Notes: generated by a model not told the origin, from the sequence alone. A DNA stretch of 64,000 bases from Opitutaceae bacterium (GCA_019455245.1 JACFMR010000009.1:59145-123144); one strand, 5' to 3'; positions 48,626-58,101 are shown, numbered from the stretch's first letter. Made by a program: numbers and translations.

Positions 48626-49825
48626 GGAAGCGCTGAACAAAGCGTGATTCGTGGATTTTGGGATAATCGAGACAGAGTCAGGGCGATAATGCGCTCGGAT
48701 GTGGCGTGAAGGACGCGCGCATCCGCACTTTCTTTCCTCGCTTGGCCCGGCGGGACGCGCCGCCGGCCGTTATCCGGCCTTTCAATACACATTCCACGCC
48801 AGTTTGCGTTCACTGAGGATGAGGTTGGCCAGGGCAAAGAGCGTGTGCAGCTGCGCGGTATTCTTCGCCAGTCCCCGGTAACGAACCTTCCGATGCCGAA
48901 AGAGGTTTTTGACGATGTGGAAGGGATGCTCCACCCGGGAGCGGACCTGCGATTTGAGCCGTTCGAGTTGCTGCCGGCAGATCTTCAACGGGCCCTCGGC
49001 CAGGGCGCGGATCTGCTGGCGTTTGGCGGCGATGTGCCAGCGCGGTTGCGTGGGGCGCGAGGCGATCTCCGGACGCTTTTCCGCCCCGAGGTAACCGGCA
49101 TCGGCAAACACATCCTTTTCCCGCCCATGCAACAGGCCGTGCGCTTGGCTGATGTCGCTGACATTTGCGGCCGTCCCGATGACCCTGTTCACCAACCCGC
49201 TTTGTGCGTCCACCGCGATGTGCGCTTTCATCCCAAAATACCACTGGTTGCCCTTCTTGGTCTGATGCATCTCGGTGTCGCGCTGACGCTCCCGGTTCTT
49301 CGTCGAGGCCGGCGCGGCGATGATCGTCGCGTCCACGATCGTGCCCTCCTTCATCAGGCACTTTTGCTCGCCCAGCACCGTGTTGACCTCCGCCAGGATC
49401 CCCCGCGTCAGGTCGTGCCGTTCCAGCAGATGCCGGAACTTCAACAACGTCGTCGCATCCGGCACGCCCTCCCGGCTCAGATCGATCCCCACAAACAGCC
49501 GCATCGCCTGGCTGTCGTAGATCGCGTCCTCCAGCGCTTCGTCCGCCAGCGCATACCACTGCTGCAAAAAATACACCCGCAACATCCGTTCCACTCCCTG
49601 CGGCGGCCGTCCCCGCGTCCCCTTCGGATAATGCGGTTCGATCAACGCCTGCAACCGCGCCCACGGCACCAGCGCATCCATCCGCGCCAGGAACTTCTCG
49701 CGCTTCGTCTGCTTCTTCTTCCCGTGCCATTCGTTCGCCGCAAAGCTCAGTTGTTGCTCCATCCCCATTGCTTGCCCGCTTCGGCCCAGCAGGACAAACC
49801 CGCAGTGGATTAAATCAGCGTTTCC
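48626..49825 (-). mobile_element. IS5-group insertion sequence, 1200 bp, with CTAA target duplication
   Basis: The ends are GGAAGCGCTGA (48626) and, reverse-complemented from the right, GGAAACGCTGA (49825). CTAA flanks both sides (48622-48625 and 49826-49829), the 4-bp duplication expected of IS5-group elements. It holds one intact transposase gene. Confidence 0.93.
48782..49768 (-). CDS. IS5-group transposase
   Basis: DDE transposase of 328 residues. Catalytic residues are in TIVDATIIAAP (D, about residue 142), FADAGYLG (D, about 220) and RSRVEHPFHIVKNLFR (E, about 280), the family Y-(2)-R-(3)-E-(6)-K variant region. The N-terminal domain reads PHYPKGTRGRPPQGVERMLRVYFLQQW, typical of the group. 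It is complete, so the element may be active. Confidence 0.95.
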   Translation of the reverse strand: MGMEQQLSFAANEWHGKKKQTKREKFLARMDALVPWARLQALIEPHYPKGTRGRPPQGVERMLRVYFLQQWYALADEALEDAIYDSQAMRLFVGIDLSREGVPDATTLLKFRHLLERHDLTRGILAEVNTVLGEQKCLMKEGTIVDATIIAAPASTKNRERQRDTEMHQTKKGNQWYFGMKAHIAVDAQSGLVNRVIGTAANVSDISQAHGLLHGREKDVFADAGYLGAEKRPEIASRPTQPRWHIAAKRQQIRALAEGPLKICRQQLERLKSQVRSRVEHPFHIVKNLFRHRKVRYRGLAKNTAQLHTLFALANLILSERKLAWNVY

Positions 49826-50090
49826 CTAAGGGCAATGTGTGCGTATGTTTGCCGCACAAAAGGCAGATAACTCCGAGCCCTGCCGTGATGCTGTGAAAGA
49901 ATTTCCGATGGTTTGGGTGGGTCGCGGGCTCCAGTAAGTCTGGGATGAGCCCGGCGATGGTGCCGACGGCTGAGCTGACTGCGACTTGGGACCAATCAAA
50001 CCGGATTACTGCGTGTGAAGAGCGCGGTGCCATTTGCGTAGCGAAACCGTAGGCTGCACCAATGATCATGTGTTCTCGGGTGCGCATCAG

Positions 50091-50291
50091 CTAGGATCGG
50101 TTATATGGCGATTGATTGTTTGGCTTGAGCGATATGCCCAGTTCGGCCGCTTTGGCATAAACCCCGCCAACCGGGCGGCCCAGCTTGAGAGCGATTACGC
50201 GCGTGGGTGTGTTTTGTGCTGCAAGGCGATCCAACTTTTGATGCTCATTCTTTGACCAAGTCTTGCCGGCGTTTCGTTGATATTTGCTCAT
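50091..50291 (-). CDS. Small SANT/Myb-like DNA-binding protein
   Basis: The protein has 66 residues. KTWSKNEHQKLDRLAAQNTPTRVIALKLGRPVGGVYAKAAELGISL followed by KPNNQSPYNR matches a widespread small protein with a Myb/SANT-type helix-turn-helix, of unknown target. It begins 3 nt before the hydrolase gene on the same strand, so both probably share a transcript. Confidence 0.75.
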   Translation of the reverse strand: MSKYQRNAGKTWSKNEHQKLDRLAAQNTPTRVIALKLGRPVGGVYAKAAELGISLKPNNQSPYNRS

Positions 50292-50417
50292 GAGGATATT
50301 GGAGTTGCGTTGGGTGGCTTTTCCTTACGTCATTATACCAAAGGAATATTGGCCCACCGGCCCAATCTTTGTGCACGATTACCGGGACAAGAGGCGTAAT
50401 ATTCTGCGTGTTTTGCC

Positions 50418-51374
50418 ATGCCTTCCGCCCGACGCTCACTTCGCTTATCACTTAAGCGCCTGCGGGATTTGCGATTTCACCGTGCAGAAGCTTGCTCGGA
50501 TATCGTCTGTGACTGGTTCAAAATCCGGAACAAAATCGACCGCCATCCCCTCGCCGACGATTTGTGGAGGGTACATGACTGGCTGATTGCCCCTTTGACT
50601 TTGCAGGCCCTGGATTATCGTGGGCTGGCCAAACATATCGTGGAGGTTTTGCGCACAGGAGAAGACTTTGATGGTGATATGATCTTGTTGCTGCGACTCA
50701 TCGATGAGCCGCCTTCTTCGCGCAAGGTGGCCCTGATGACCAAACATGAGGCCGCAGTGGCGGAGGGACTTTACGATGGTCTAACCAAGCAGCCACGCCG
50801 TTATGAAGAGCTGGTGATGAAGATGGAGGCGGATCAGACACTGCGCACATTTTGGAATCGGATACGCAGCCACTATGCTCGGCAGTTTCGACCCAATACC
50901 AGGGGTGTGATGCGGAGAACTCTTTCCAAGGAGCGAGGGTTCTCCCCATGCTGTGCGTTCAATTGGAAAAGTAAGCGTGACCGCTTTCAAATAACCTTTG
51001 ATGCCCTTTGCCATCGATGGTGTCTCTATGGCTATGAGAAGGACACTCCGCTGGCCTTGAAGCTCACCGCCAATTCAACGCCGCATGGCACTATGATCTT
51101 TGTCCCACGAGGTATGAGCCTTGCTGCAAATGGGACCTTTGTCTGGAAGGCCATTTCCCAGATTCACATGGCGCATGGGGCGAGTCGGCAGGGAGACAAA
51201 CTTTTCGAGATCAGGATCCAGCGCTCGAAGGATAGGATTAAAGCCAAACAACTGGATGCAGAAGCGAGACAGATGGGGCTCAGGGGTGAGCCCCGTTACC
51301 AATACACCCTGACAAAAATGGGGCAGCTGCCCAACCGGGTGAGATGGCTTAAGCGGCTGTTACATGACTGCTGA
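50418..51374 (+). CDS. Orphan protein next to the Tn7-like transposition genes
   Basis: Not recognised. The 318-residue product is rich in basic residues (N-terminus MPSARRSLRLSLKRLRDLRF), with a KVALMTKHEAAVAEGLYDGL helix, a middle FWNRIRSHYARQFRP stretch and a basic C-terminus LPNRVRWLKRLLHDC. No catalytic motif is evident. It converges with the TniQ gene (stops 157 bp apart) and is AT-richer than the flanking chromosome, as is the rest of the cargo. It could be a cargo gene, a regulator or an accessory targeting factor; nothing decides between these. Confidence 0.65.
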   Translation: MPSARRSLRLSLKRLRDLRFHRAEACSDIVCDWFKIRNKIDRHPLADDLWRVHDWLIAPLTLQALDYRGLAKHIVEVLRTGEDFDGDMILLLRLIDEPPSSRKVALMTKHEAAVAEGLYDGLTKQPRRYEELVMKMEADQTLRTFWNRIRSHYARQFRPNTRGVMRRTLSKERGFSPCCAFNWKSKRDRFQITFDALCHRWCLYGYEKDTPLALKLTANSTPHGTMIFVPRGMSLAANGTFVWKAISQIHMAHGASRQGDKLFEIRIQRSKDRIKAKQLDAEARQMGLRGEPRYQYTLTKMGQLPNRVRWLKRLLHDC

Positions 51375-51531
51375 TTAATGAGCATGCAATTGTCATCCGC
51401 GACGTCGGGTAGAAGACGTGATTCAGGGAGCATAGTGGCTCCATTTGGAGCATGATGCCTTTGCCGACCATGCAACGACAGGGGCACATCAGACACCATA
51501 CTAGGCCAATTGACCCGCAGGCCCGGCACCC

Positions 51532-52506
51532 TCAGGCCGACTGGCGTTCGCGCTTTTCGATTTCATCCACGCACCGGATGAATGCGGCCCGCTCCGCCCA
51601 TTCCTGACGAGATTCGACGTATAGCTTGATCAGTTTGACCGTGTTGGGGGTCCTGAATTTTGGCGGCATCGGGGTGTTACAGCACTGTTCCAAGGCCTTG
51701 CGCAAGGTGGCATACCGGATGGCCCGCCGATAGCTCTGTTGCAGATGCCTCCTGAGCAGAGGCAGGGCTTCCCGGGCAATATCTTGCCATTCCGTATCGC
51801 TTCTGGGGATGAAGTGCTGCCGCCGGTCACCGAGGGTCAGTTCGGTACGCAGTGCGCCCAGCCCGGCTACATGGTCACCCGGGTGGCTGAGGATCTCCCA
51901 CATTTCGTCAGCCAGCTTCATCTGCTGAGTGTGTTTGGATGCGTCGGCAAAAATGTCCGTGAAACTTACGATGGAGTCTAGGGCCTCGAACGTCTTGGGT
52001 TCAGCCGTCACCTCACATTCTCTCAACCACAACCGGTGGTGGGGACAAACTTGCAGCGCCGGGATCTGGTGCACCCGATGAAAGTAGCTTTCGCCGTAAC
52101 GAAGGCGATCTTCGGACCGGCAGGCGGGGCAGAAGCGCAGCTGAGTGTGCGTATGGATGCCCAGCACCTGCCGACACCGGCCCAGCAGATTGCGGCTGTA
52201 ATGAGCATGATGCAGGGCGGCCTCGCAGCGGGGGCGGATGTGGGCGGGCAGCAGCGGAAGGGCCAGTGGGGCCAACGTGTGATGCAACTTGATGGTGGCA
52301 GCAGTGCAAGCCCAGCCAGCCCGTTCGCGCAGGGCTCCCGCCACAAGGTCCAGCTGGCTGCAAAAGTGAGGCCGGGGGATGATTTCACGACCGTCAAAGA
52401 GCATTTGACGAAGATTGTAGCTGGAAATGCCCAGACGACGGCACGCACGGGCAAGCGTGCTGTAGATGACTTCGTCGGGCAGAGGCAAGGGGATGGACAG
52501 TTTCAT
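51532..52506 (-). CDS. tniQ: TniQ-family target-selection protein, second copy
   Basis: Targeting protein of 324 residues. The TniQ zinc-binding block is clear: RFCPACRSEDRLRYGESYFHRVHQIPALQVCPHHRLWL (about residues 128-165, key residues C-C-H-C-H). It is shorter than Tn7 TnsD (about 500 residues) and closer in size to TniQ of other Tn7-like or CRISPR-associated elements. It is the last gene of the transposition operon, 12 nt after the first tniQ. The two copies differ strongly, so they may recognise different targets. Confidence 0.85.
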   Translation of the reverse strand: MKLSIPLPLPDEVIYSTLARACRRLGISSYNLRQMLFDGREIIPRPHFCSQLDLVAGALRERAGWACTAATIKLHHTLAPLALPLLPAHIRPRCEAALHHAHYSRNLLGRCRQVLGIHTHTQLRFCPACRSEDRLRYGESYFHRVHQIPALQVCPHHRLWLRECEVTAEPKTFEALDSIVSFTDIFADASKHTQQMKLADEMWEILSHPGDHVAGLGALRTELTLGDRRQHFIPRSDTEWQDIAREALPLLRRHLQQSYRRAIRYATLRKALEQCCNTPMPPKFRTPNTVKLIKLYVESRQEWAERAAFIRCVDEIEKRERQSA

Positions 52507-52518
52507 ATTGATTTGTCG

Positions 52519-53643
52519 TCAGCGGGCATGGGCCTTCAACCAGGCATTGTCATTGCGCCACAGCCAGCAGTAGAGGGTGTCGGCGTGCTCGCGGAGAGAT
52601 CCACCGGTCCAGTTCCGGCGCAGCGCGAGCCATTGTTCCCGATGCTGCGTCACCTTTTCGAGGGTGACATGCTTCGATCTGCGGGCCGGCGGTCTGGGCT
52701 TGGGACTATTCCGCTCGGGTTCTGGCAGAGCTGCGGCCGCCTGCAATGTTGGCAGCAAATCAAGCCCGAGAAATCGGATCACCAGCAGGTGTTTCAACGG
52801 CGATTGCTCATTGCGGGGATAGCGCACTATCCGGGCCAACCAATTATCCCGATTGTCGGGATCGAGCAGCTGGCACGACACGACCGGCAGCAAGGTGCGA
52901 AACCGGTCTTGGAATGCCCCGACCAATTCGGCGAATTTCAACCGTCCGAAGTCATCCCTCAAGCCGCGCTCGGTGAGGATACGTCGGTAAAATTCGGCGA
53001 GTTTTGCTGGACCGGGCTGCGCAGGATTGCCCAGCAGCAGATCCCAATTGGCTGCCGCGAGCCACCGTAGGTCATCAAGGGCGGAGTCCGGTGGGTTGAG
53101 CGGTGTGCCGGGCCCCGCCATGTTGATGGTCACCAATTTCACATACTGTCCGGTGAACCTGGCGCTCACCGGCGTATTGTGCAGCGAACAGTGATGAGCC
53201 GCGCAGAGCACTGAGCCGGGTAATTGATGGACCACCCGCCACGCGGCCTCGCCGAAGTCCGTGAGGTCCGCTTGGACACATGCGGGGCAATACTTCAAAA
53301 CCTTGGGGTGGTCCTTCATGGCGGCCAGCCCAAGCTCAAACTCAACGTTGCCGTTGCCGGTCATGCTGGCCGTGGCGGCGGCAATTTTGGCCGGAGCCAG
53401 AAAAGGCCGGTAGAAGGGCAGAGCCGTATGCCGCCGGATGATCGAATCTGTGGTCTTCGCCAGTTGCATGCGACGGTTGAGCTCGGTGAGCTGCCGGGGA
53501 AACAGCGGCGAACCCAGCGAGCAATGGTTGCCGATCAGCATAAGATGCCGTGGCACCAATTGGCCGAGCCCGATTCGTTCCGCGTGGCGCGCCAAGGCGG
53601 ACCACCATAATTCTCCGTCGATCAAGGGGCGTGACAGCAGCAT
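52519..53643 (-). CDS. tniQ: TniQ-family target-selection protein, first copy
   Basis: The protein has 374 residues. The zinc block reads KYCPACVQADLTDFGEAAWRVVHQLPGSVLCAAHHCSLHN (about residues 120-160). The N-terminus GELWWSALARHAERIGLG matches the TniQ/TnsD opening. It lies 4 nt after tnsC, so close coupling is expected; in related systems TniQ bridges TnsC to the target DNA. The C-terminal region is basic (RRNWTGGSLREHADTLYCW), plausibly DNA-binding. Confidence 0.85.
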   Translation of the reverse strand: MLLSRPLIDGELWWSALARHAERIGLGQLVPRHLMLIGNHCSLGSPLFPRQLTELNRRMQLAKTTDSIIRRHTALPFYRPFLAPAKIAAATASMTGNGNVEFELGLAAMKDHPKVLKYCPACVQADLTDFGEAAWRVVHQLPGSVLCAAHHCSLHNTPVSARFTGQYVKLVTINMAGPGTPLNPPDSALDDLRWLAAANWDLLLGNPAQPGPAKLAEFYRRILTERGLRDDFGRLKFAELVGAFQDRFRTLLPVVSCQLLDPDNRDNWLARIVRYPRNEQSPLKHLLVIRFLGLDLLPTLQAAAALPEPERNSPKPRPPARRSKHVTLEKVTQHREQWLALRRNWTGGSLREHADTLYCWLWRNDNAWLKAHAR

Positions 53644-53647
53644 GGTC

Positions 53648-54955
53648 TCACCCCAGTGCCTTGCACGCCATCGTCGCTTTGGTTCGTGCGATACGCTTGG
53701 TTTGTTGTATCAGAGTGGTATCGTGCACATTTCTGACCAGATGTGCCCGCTTTTCGTCGAGGAGCCACTCGGCTTGGTCTCCGATGGGGGCCATGGACGG
53801 CAAGTCGTTGATCCGATCGATCCCGCGCCCGCTGCGCAACGCCTCGATGGCCGGAGCGACCACCGCCATGTTTTCGTCAAAAACCGATTGGAGGATCTCA
53901 GCGGTAATATTCTCCGGGTTGATGCCATTGCCATTGTAGATGAGGAACTCCTGGGTCAGGCAGAACAGTTTCTTGGCAAGCGCGGGAATACCCTGGGAAA
54001 GGTCATGAACCTTGCTCCGCAACGTCGGAGTCAAAGGCGTGAACACCCGCGTGTACTGGTAAACCCACAGCTTTTCCAGGAACCGCAACCAGTCCGCATC
54101 ATCGGCCGCGTACGGCAGCCACCGCGGGCCCAGCATGCGACGGGCATCGGCGAGTTCCCGGCTGATCATGTCCTGTGCTTTGAAAGTGCCGACGAACAGC
54201 AAAGGAACCCCGAGGGTCGCGGAGAGATTGACGATTAGTTTCAGCAGGCGGCGCTCATCCTTTTTCGGCGCGGAGACGAGGTGCTGGATCTCGTCGATCA
54301 CCAAAACGCCCAGGAAATACGTCCGGGCCAACCGGCCCAAAATTACAATGCGCTCGTCGTCATTGATGCGCTTGTTCTTGTCGACCAGTTTGGTGCCCAA
54401 CAACCGGTCCATCTCCGAGAAAAATGCGGTCAAAAAGGACCGCGGGGTGCCATTCACCGGACAATTGATTTTCAGCCAGTTGATCTGGTGACGGGGCAGC
54501 AGCGGGTCATCTGCCGTGTGCGTGTGCACTTGGGGAATGGTCGAAAGCATGTTGTTGATCAGGGTGCTTTTGCCGGAACCGCTGCCCCCGATCAGTGCCA
54601 TGGGATCGCCGATGAGCGTCGGGCCATGCACCTCTGAAAGCAGGTTGGGCAGCGCGCGGCACGTCTGCTGATGCTGCTGCCAGTACCTGGCATTGGCCTG
54701 TCGGGTCTTGTAGCCGGCCACAATCATGGTCTGAAGGTCCATGGCCATTTTCAGATCCCGGGCTCCCGGAATATAAACCTGTTGTTCCAGCGAGCGGACC
54801 GCTTCATAGCGCTGCGGCATGGGAGCATCACGCTCCTGTTCGGCGGGTGGTGTCGGCAAACGTTGGATCAACCGGTTGAACGCCTTGATGTCCTGGGGCA
54901 GAGGCCCAAGTGCGGCCACCAAGGGATTATGCCCATCTGAGGAGTTGTTATGCAT
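53648..54955 (-). CDS. tnsC: TnsC-like AAA+ transposition ATPase
   Basis: Target-complex ATPase of 435 residues that joins transposase to targeting proteins. It has Walker A GGSGSGKST near residue 125, Walker B GVLVIDEIQHLV near 215, a sensor-like LLFVGTFKAQD region (about 260), then arginine-rich RRMLGPRW. Its size is between Tn5053-type TniB and Tn7 TnsC. It lies 25 nt after tnsB and 4 nt before the first tniQ. Confidence 0.9.
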   Translation of the reverse strand: MHNNSSDGHNPLVAALGPLPQDIKAFNRLIQRLPTPPAEQERDAPMPQRYEAVRSLEQQVYIPGARDLKMAMDLQTMIVAGYKTRQANARYWQQHQQTCRALPNLLSEVHGPTLIGDPMALIGGSGSGKSTLINNMLSTIPQVHTHTADDPLLPRHQINWLKINCPVNGTPRSFLTAFFSEMDRLLGTKLVDKNKRINDDERIVILGRLARTYFLGVLVIDEIQHLVSAPKKDERRLLKLIVNLSATLGVPLLFVGTFKAQDMISRELADARRMLGPRWLPYAADDADWLRFLEKLWVYQYTRVFTPLTPTLRSKVHDLSQGIPALAKKLFCLTQEFLIYNGNGINPENITAEILQSVFDENMAVVAPAIEALRSGRGIDRINDLPSMAPIGDQAEWLLDEKRAHLVRNVHDTTLIQQTKRIARTKATMACKALG

Positions 54956-54980
54956 GTTTATTGGAGTTTTGGGTTAAGAA

Positions 54981-57230
54981 TCAGTCGAGAAGATCGGCGG
55001 CAGAAAGCTTGGTTGCCTTTCGCGGGACATTGACGGGCGGTTGTTGGGCATCCGTGGGCGGGGTATCAGGCGGATCAAACACACCTGCGATATCCTGCTG
55101 GTGCTCCGCGCGCTCACGTGCGGCGACTTGCCCGCGTGGCAAGTCAGGCGAAACATTCGCGTTGATGATCTTGCGCAGTGCTTTGCTCCCCAGTTTTTCC
55201 GTCACGTCATCCCGTTCTTTTGCGACGATTTGGCGGGTGTCGGCGTCCGAGACCACCCGCAGTTGTTCATGCTCCTCCTTCACTTTGAACTGAGTTATCC
55301 GGTCATGCTTCATGCGATTTTCCGCCTCGGCGAAGGCCATCCGGCCGAAGATCTGATCATCTCCCGGCAGCAGGGTTGCCGGCAGCAGTTTGTTGTCATA
55401 CTCCACCAAAATCTGGCGGCAGTATGAGCTGTCGTAGCGCACCACGACGGTGTCCGATCCGGTCAAGCCCAGCGGCCCCTGGATCTTGGCGTCCGGATCG
55501 TTCAGCACGTAGCGCAATCCCCTGAACCGCAGACCGCGGCGGTCGGTCAACGTGGCGTCACCCCGGGGCATTAGCCCACGGCGGAGCTCCAGATCGGACA
55601 TATGCCTCAAGTTGCCGCTGGCATGCTCCAGCCCCCAGTTCCACAGGTCCACCGGGCGTGGCGGTGGCGGCTTGCTGCCGACGTTGTAGACCAGCGGAGA
55701 AGGGTAACGGTCCAGCATGTGCCGGTTAAAAATATTGACCCAGGTCCATGTCAGTTGCCGTATCACCCGGAATTTGATGCAAGCCATGTCCTTGGGATCG
55801 GCATCACCACGCGCGCGTTTCCGCGGCGTATAACCATCCAGTTGTTTGGCATGCTGTCGCAGGTAGCTGTTGAAACTGGATTCAATGTCCGGCTTCATGT
55901 CCGGGCGGTGAGCCGCCGTGATGGAAAGTTCGCAGATTTCCGCAGGCAAAGTGTCTGCCAAGCTGGCGCCCAGGGGCCCGCCATCGGTCAGAACACACCT
56001 GCAAACACCCTGGAACGGCATGTCCTTGGGTTTGATCTTCAGACCGTATTTCTTGATGAACTGGGCTTTGTCGGAGAACGCAACGTACAGGCACTCCATC
56101 GCCTCGGCATGGCTGGAGCCTTCCAGTGTGACATGGATGCCGATGATTGCGCCGGACCAGACGTCGCGCGCGGCAAATATCCGAACTATTCCCAGGAGCA
56201 GGCCGTACTCATCCGTTGCGATCACCTTGGCTAAGAAGTCATCCAGTTGCACCAGGTGGCCCGGGCCTTCCACCTCGGACTTCGTATCACCGTGCAGCTG
56301 ACGGTAGTTTTGCTTGTAGTGCGTCCTGCCAATGATCTTCTGCGACTTCTTGGCGAAATCCGGATCGGACAGCACCGCTTTCAGGAATTGATAGAACGTA
56401 GGTGCCGGGTTGTCCGGATTGTTGGTGCGATCGTAGTAGTCCGCCAACAACGCACGATAGGTGTAGGAATAATTATAAATGAGTTCGTGCTTGGGATCCT
56501 CCTTGAACAGGTATGTGTTGGCGGCCCTGCGGCAGCGATTGATGTCCTCAATGGTCATGGGAATGCCCGGGTTTTCGGCATAGACCGGTTTCCTGCCGGG
56601 CTTGTAAGCCTTGAACGACGCGTTCAACCCTTGGGCTCGCTCAGCCTCATATCGGGCTATCCGCTCCTTGAGCGATTTCTGTCCGGCCAAGCGGTGGCGC
56701 GGCCGCAGACCGGTCCGACTGCAACCATAACGCCAATACAGGCAGAGATACTGCCAGACGCAGACCTGGGTGATCTTGAAGCGTTCGGCCTGCGCCTTGA
56801 TGATTGCTCCGCGACAGTGGTCGAAAAACATGTCACGACCAAGTGCCACAACCGGCGCGATGATGGTCCACCGGCGGTCTTCCTCCTGTCTGATGGCCTC
56901 GTTTTGGGCGGCCAGTTGTATGCCCTTGCGGGTATGGCGCTTTTTCTCCGGCACGATCGCCAACTCCACAACCGGCCGTAAGGGGACCGTGGTCGGTACC
57001 CATTGTCCCGACTCAATCCGCTTCACAAGTTGGTCATAGTTCATCCATTGTGGGGTGGAGGTCCGCTGGTCATTGCGGATGACCACCGCGCGCGCGATCC
57101 CGAAATCGAATTCCCCGGCCTCGGTGCTGCGGTCGCCTGACTCCACGTGGACGACGGTCCAGCCCGCCGGCTTGGCCTTGGGTTCAAGGGGGATATCCTT
57201 GAAGAACATGCCTGGCATAATGGGTTTCAT
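54981..57230 (-). CDS. tnsB: TnsB-like DDE transposase
   Basis: Catalytic transposase of 749 residues that cuts and joins 3' ends. DDE residues: LVQLDDFLAKV (first D, about residue 343), CVLTDGGPLG (second D, about 435) and MKPDIESSFNSYLRQ (E, about 465), with the conserved integrase-like fold between them. An N-terminal helix-turn-helix region and a C-terminal beta-rich domain (NRMKHDRITQFKVKEEHE) complete the TnsB layout. Its ATG overlaps the tnsA stop (ATGA). Confidence 0.92.
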   Translation of the reverse strand: MKPIMPGMFFKDIPLEPKAKPAGWTVVHVESGDRSTEAGEFDFGIARAVVIRNDQRTSTPQWMNYDQLVKRIESGQWVPTTVPLRPVVELAIVPEKKRHTRKGIQLAAQNEAIRQEEDRRWTIIAPVVALGRDMFFDHCRGAIIKAQAERFKITQVCVWQYLCLYWRYGCSRTGLRPRHRLAGQKSLKERIARYEAERAQGLNASFKAYKPGRKPVYAENPGIPMTIEDINRCRRAANTYLFKEDPKHELIYNYSYTYRALLADYYDRTNNPDNPAPTFYQFLKAVLSDPDFAKKSQKIIGRTHYKQNYRQLHGDTKSEVEGPGHLVQLDDFLAKVIATDEYGLLLGIVRIFAARDVWSGAIIGIHVTLEGSSHAEAMECLYVAFSDKAQFIKKYGLKIKPKDMPFQGVCRCVLTDGGPLGASLADTLPAEICELSITAAHRPDMKPDIESSFNSYLRQHAKQLDGYTPRKRARGDADPKDMACIKFRVIRQLTWTWVNIFNRHMLDRYPSPLVYNVGSKPPPPRPVDLWNWGLEHASGNLRHMSDLELRRGLMPRGDATLTDRRGLRFRGLRYVLNDPDAKIQGPLGLTGSDTVVVRYDSSYCRQILVEYDNKLLPATLLPGDDQIFGRMAFAEAENRMKHDRITQFKVKEEHEQLRVVSDADTRQIVAKERDDVTEKLGSKALRKIINANVSPDLPRGQVAARERAEHQQDIAGVFDPPDTPPTDAQQPPVNVPRKATKLSAADLLD

Positions 57231-58066
57231 GATGGGGTATTTGGGGTGAGGATCAGGGGTTCCAGGCTGACCAACGACTGGCTCATGAGATCAGTCGGCC
57301 AGGTTTGGTCGGCGATGAGGCGATGGATGGCCGTGATGACCTGGCCTTTGCTGTAGCCGAGCCTGCGCGCCCCAATGGCGGCCAGGTCTGTCAGCCGCAA
57401 GCGGCCGCCCAGGGCCGGTTTCCTCAGGCATTCGTCCACAGCCTGCACAATGCCGGACGGGAACGACTTGAAGAATTCGGGCCGCAGGGTGGGACGAATC
57501 AGCGTCCAGTTTTTCCTAAAAATGCGGCCGGCACAGGTTTCGTCGTGGTGCTCCAGCACATAGCCCCGCCGCCGCCAATATTCAGCCTCAATGGCAGCCT
57601 TTTGTTGCGACCGCGGATTATTTTTGTCCCGCAGGTATTTGACCGAAACGGGGACCAGCACGGTGTCATTGGTGCGCTCATAGGTCCAGACCATGTCGGT
57701 GGTCATCACTATCTTCTGCCCCCGCACCGCCGGATGACGGATGCCCAGCTCACGGGCGATCAGCCAGGTTTCTTCGAGGGGCAGTAGGGGGTACTGTTCC
57801 CGGACATCGGTGTATCGCCCAACCCCCGCCCGGCGCAGGCATTGGTCGGTGTATTCGCCAAAATGCAGGCAATCACCCTCCAGGTCGCTCAACAGGTGTA
57901 CCACCCGTCCATTGACGCTGCATCGTATGCGGTGACGGCGACCGAGAGAGGGTACATCCTTGATTTCAAACCAAGGGCGGTAGGCCAGACCTTGACCCGC
58001 CCCACGGTCCTCCTTGATGCGGCGAAGGATGTCGTCGAGGGAGAGATAATGGGCGCGGCGGGACAT
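57227..58066 (-). CDS. tnsA: TnsA-like endonuclease
   Basis: Cuts the 5' strands so that the element is excised cleanly. The 279-residue protein shows the TnsA nuclease core: PSLGRRHRIRCSVNGRVVHLLSDLEGDCLHFGEYTD (E of the first strand region near residue 70), VREQYPLLPLEETWLIARELGIRHP, then VMTTDMVWT (D near 121) and VPVSVKYLRD (the V-K motif, K near 140). The presence of TnsA predicts cut-and-paste rather than copy-and-paste transposition. It is the first gene of the operon, directly inside the right end. Confidence 0.9.
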   Translation of the reverse strand: MSRRAHYLSLDDILRRIKEDRGAGQGLAYRPWFEIKDVPSLGRRHRIRCSVNGRVVHLLSDLEGDCLHFGEYTDQCLRRAGVGRYTDVREQYPLLPLEETWLIARELGIRHPAVRGQKIVMTTDMVWTYERTNDTVLVPVSVKYLRDKNNPRSQQKAAIEAEYWRRRGYVLEHHDETCAGRIFRKNWTLIRPTLRPEFFKSFPSGIVQAVDECLRKPALGGRLRLTDLAAIGARRLGYSKGQVITAIHRLIADQTWPTDLMSQSLVSLEPLILTPNTPS

Positions 58067-58101
58067 GGAGCGGATGGTTTTGACCTTTTTGGGGGACTGC
58101 T

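Larger units (their letters stand above)
48530..50087 (-). pseudogene. YdjM-like metal-dependent hydrolase gene interrupted by an IS5 element
   Basis: The 5' part (50087-49826) encodes MRTREHMIIGAAYGFATQMA, then IAGLIPDLLEPATHPNHRKFFHS, the start of a YdjM/membrane-associated hydrolase with the conserved HRKFFHS. It runs into the IS at 49825. Beyond the IS, 48621-48530 continues the same frame as ELRHVLAATTAGYLSHLAAD, then ATTPRSTRIF and a stop. Removing the IS and one CTAA copy restores an uninterrupted 117-codon gene, so the insertion is recent and the gene is otherwise undamaged. Confidence 0.85.

Noticed and set aside
50245..50451. 68-codon minus-strand frame upstream of the orphan gene
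   Set aside because: It overlaps the starts of both neighbours and shows no similarity or ribosome-binding site.
51532..58066. CRISPR-associated transposon
   Set aside because: tnsA-tnsB-tnsC-tniQ is present, but no Cas gene, array or guide-like repeat was seen between 43 and 60 kb.
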